Source: JAOUEA01 sp963821925
GTDB taxonomy: Bacteria > Actinomycetota > UBA4738 > HRBIN12
Assembly (NCBI GenBank): GCA_963821925.1
Contig: CAWGFO010000001.1
Coordinates: 930,001 to 994,000, forward strand
Length of the DNA: 64,000 nucleotides
Direction: 5' to 3'
In this document: positions 62,521-64,000 of the stretch, in pieces
Layout of the letters: each line of letters begins with the position of its first letter
Position numbering within the stretch: the stretch's first letter is position 1
Translations under genes and position numbers: made by a program
Notes under the pieces: model-generated
Told to the model about the DNA's origin: nothing
What the model saw: only the letters and a program-made list of their open reading frames with translations
The model's database searches: none

Positions 62521-64000
62521 ATGGCGAACAACTACGACGCGGTCGTGATCGGGGGCGGCCACAACGGGCTCGTCGCGGCCGCGTACCTCGCGAAGTACGG
62601 GAAGAGGGTCGTCGTGCTCGAGGCGCGCCACAAGACCGGCGGCGCCGCCGACACGAGCTCGCCCTGGCCCGAGGCGCCCGAGTTCAAGGTCATGACGCTC
62701 TCGTACACGATGAGCCTGATGCCCCCCTACATCCTGAACGACCTGCGTCTGAAGGACTTCGGCTACAAGATCAACCCGCTCGGGATGGGTTACACCCCGC
62801 ACCCCGACGGCCGCTCGCTGATCGAGGGCGAGGGTCAACGCTCGTTCGACTCCTTCGCGAGCTACTCGAAGAAGGACGCCGAGGCGATGGGGCCGTACTA
62901 CGAGTGGATCGGGCGGATCGCGAACCTCCTGCATCCGCTCCTGAACCGCACGCCGCCGCACCTGTCGTCGAGATCGATCAAGGACATCAAGGACGTCGGC
63001 CAGCTCGCCTGGAGCCTGCGCAAGGAGCTCGACGAGCGGACGGTCGCCGACATCACACGGCTCTTCACGATGAGCGCCGCCGACCTGCTCGAGCGCTGGT
63101 TCGAGGACCCCACCGTGATCGGTAGCCAGTCCGTGAACGGGATCATCGGCACGTGGGCGGGCCCGATGACCCCCGGCACGGCCTACGTGCTGATGCATCA
63201 CTCGACCGGCGAGGAGAGTGAGGGCCAGGTCGCTTCCTGGGGCATGCCGGAGGGCGGCATGGGCGCCGTGTCGGACGCGATCCGCGCCTCGGCCGAGTCG
63301 TTCGGGGCCGACATCCGCGTCGGCACGCCCGTCGACAAGGTGCTCGTGAAGAGCGGCAGAGCGGTCGGTGTCGCGACGGCGAGCGGCGAGGAGTTCCGCG
63401 CCCCGGTCGTGATCACGGCCTGCCACCCGCAGATCACGTTCCTGCGCCAGGTCGACCGCGCCGACCTGCCCGAGGAGTTCGTCGAGGACATCGAGCGCTG
63501 GCGGTCCCGGTCGGGCACCGTGAAGATCAACCTCGCGCTGGACCGGCTGCCCGAGTTCACCGCGGACCCCGGCTTCGACCCGGACGTGCACGGCGGCGCG
63601 ATCACGATCCTCGACGACCTCGAGTACCTCGAGACGGCCTTCCAGGAGGCGCGCGCCGGGAAGCCCGCCACCGTGCCGTTCGCCGACTGCGAGATCCCCA
63701 CGGTCTTCGACCGCACGCTCGCCCCCGAGGGCAAGCACGTGATGTCGATGTTCACCCAGTGGGTACCCGAGTCGTGGAGCCGGGAACCGCACCGCGAGGA
63801 GCTCGAGGCGTACGCCGAGCGGCTCTTCGATCGGTTCGAGCTGGTCGCGCCCGGCTTCAAAGACTCGATCCTCCACCGCCAGATCATCGGGCCCTACGAC
63901 ATGGAGCAGGAGTACGGCCTGATCGGCGGCAACATCTTCCACGGCGAGCTGACGGTCGATCAGTTGTTCCACATGCGTCCGGCCGTCGGGTACGCGGACT
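62521..64000 (+). CDS. FAD-dependent phytoene-desaturase/PYROXD2-like oxidoreductase, C-terminus cut
   Basis: At least 493 residues; the frame runs off the right edge. The FAD motif AVVIGGGHNGLVAAAYLAKY is near residue 8, followed by VVVLEARHKTGGAADTSS. Later PEGGMGAVSDAIRASAESFG and DIRVGTPVDKVLVKSGRAVG form the second FAD-contact region of amine-oxidase/CrtI flavoproteins. The sequence MPPYILNDLRLKDFGYK and the overall layout fit the PYROXD2-type group rather than carotenoid desaturases. Redox substrate unknown. GGAGAGGAGC lies upstream of ATG 62521. Confidence 0.85.
   Translation, partial: MANNYDAVVIGGGHNGLVAAAYLAKYGKRVVVLEARHKTGGAADTSSPWPEAPEFKVMTLSYTMSLMPPYILNDLRLKDFGYKINPLGMGYTPHPDGRSLIEGEGQRSFDSFASYSKKDAEAMGPYYEWIGRIANLLHPLLNRTPPHLSSRSIKDIKDVGQLAWSLRKELDERTVADITRLFTMSAADLLERWFEDPTVIGSQSVNGIIGTWAGPMTPGTAYVLMHHSTGEESEGQVASWGMPEGGMGAVSDAIRASAESFGADIRVGTPVDKVLVKSGRAVGVATASGEEFRAPVVITACHPQITFLRQVDRADLPEEFVEDIERWRSRSGTVKINLALDRLPEFTADPGFDPDVHGGAITILDDLEYLETAFQEARAGKPATVPFADCEIPTVFDRTLAPEGKHVMSMFTQWVPESWSREPHREELEAYAERLFDRFELVAPGFKDSILHRQIIGPYDMEQEYGLIGGNIFHGELTVDQLFHMRPAVGYAD

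Overview
The window looks like a chromosomal piece of a very GC-rich Actinomycetota (inference). The signs are GTG starts with 4-base GTGA/ATGA stop-start overlaps, actinobacterial families (DUF3618 plus holin-like pair, DUF7144, EtfD-type ETF dehydrogenase) and Tat-exported enzymes. Coding is dense: about 68 genes, one tRNA, and no gap above 300 bases without a gene. I saw no CRISPR array, rRNA, integrase or transposase.

Layout. 1-7955: adenosine deaminase (cut by the window edge), small membrane proteins, and a lipid/envelope operon (PAP2 phosphatase, diacylglycerol-kinase-like protein, YihY, cardiolipin-synthase-like PLD). 8152-18419: two seven-repeat delta-60 secreted proteins, a quinone-reductase-like MDR, tRNA-Arg(CCU) with a heptamer repeat grown from its 5' end, an RCK channel, a DmdA-like folate-dependent demethylase and small conserved proteins. 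18596-25753: PPK2, a DHA2-type exporter, TenA with a THI5-like ABC importer for thiamine pyrimidine precursors, and Ogt. 25906-28310: agmatinase-like and C45 hydrolase genes. 28331-36561: a divergent amino-sugar locus (MalK/G/F/E-type importer, GntR regulator, NagB, PfkB kinase, GH4 glycosidase) whose genes carry over 20 single-base frame changes. 37163-46077: acyl-CoA synthetase, a His-bearing membrane protein, ArsC, OsmC, FAD monooxygenase, CapA, a non-pyrrolysine MttB homologue and two tandem secreted paralogues. 46152-53262: a LuxR-type two-component system divergent from a molybdoenzyme operon (Cys-bearing small exported protein, type II DMSO-reductase-family catalytic subunit, four-cluster ferredoxin, NrfD anchor, DUF6457). 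53351-60325: one operon with etfB, etfA, etfD, a split B12 acyl-CoA mutase and an acyl-CoA dehydrogenase. 60344-64000: DUF2252, a YbaK-type deacylase and a CrtI/PYROXD2-like oxidoreductase running off the end.

How it fits together. The ETF/mutase/dehydrogenase operon forms a self-contained acyl-CoA oxidation and carbon-skeleton rearrangement module feeding electrons to membrane quinone through EtfD. The molybdoenzyme operon is a second quinone-linked redox module, probably facing outside. The DmdA-like and MttB-like proteins suggest use of methylated osmolytes. The strongest candidates for something undescribed are the molybdoenzyme with an apparent Asp Mo ligand paired with NrfD and a Cys-bearing companion, and the divergent acyl-CoA mutase operon. 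The frameshift cluster at 30-36 kb is either real decay or a consensus-sequence artefact and should be resolved before its proteins are interpreted.
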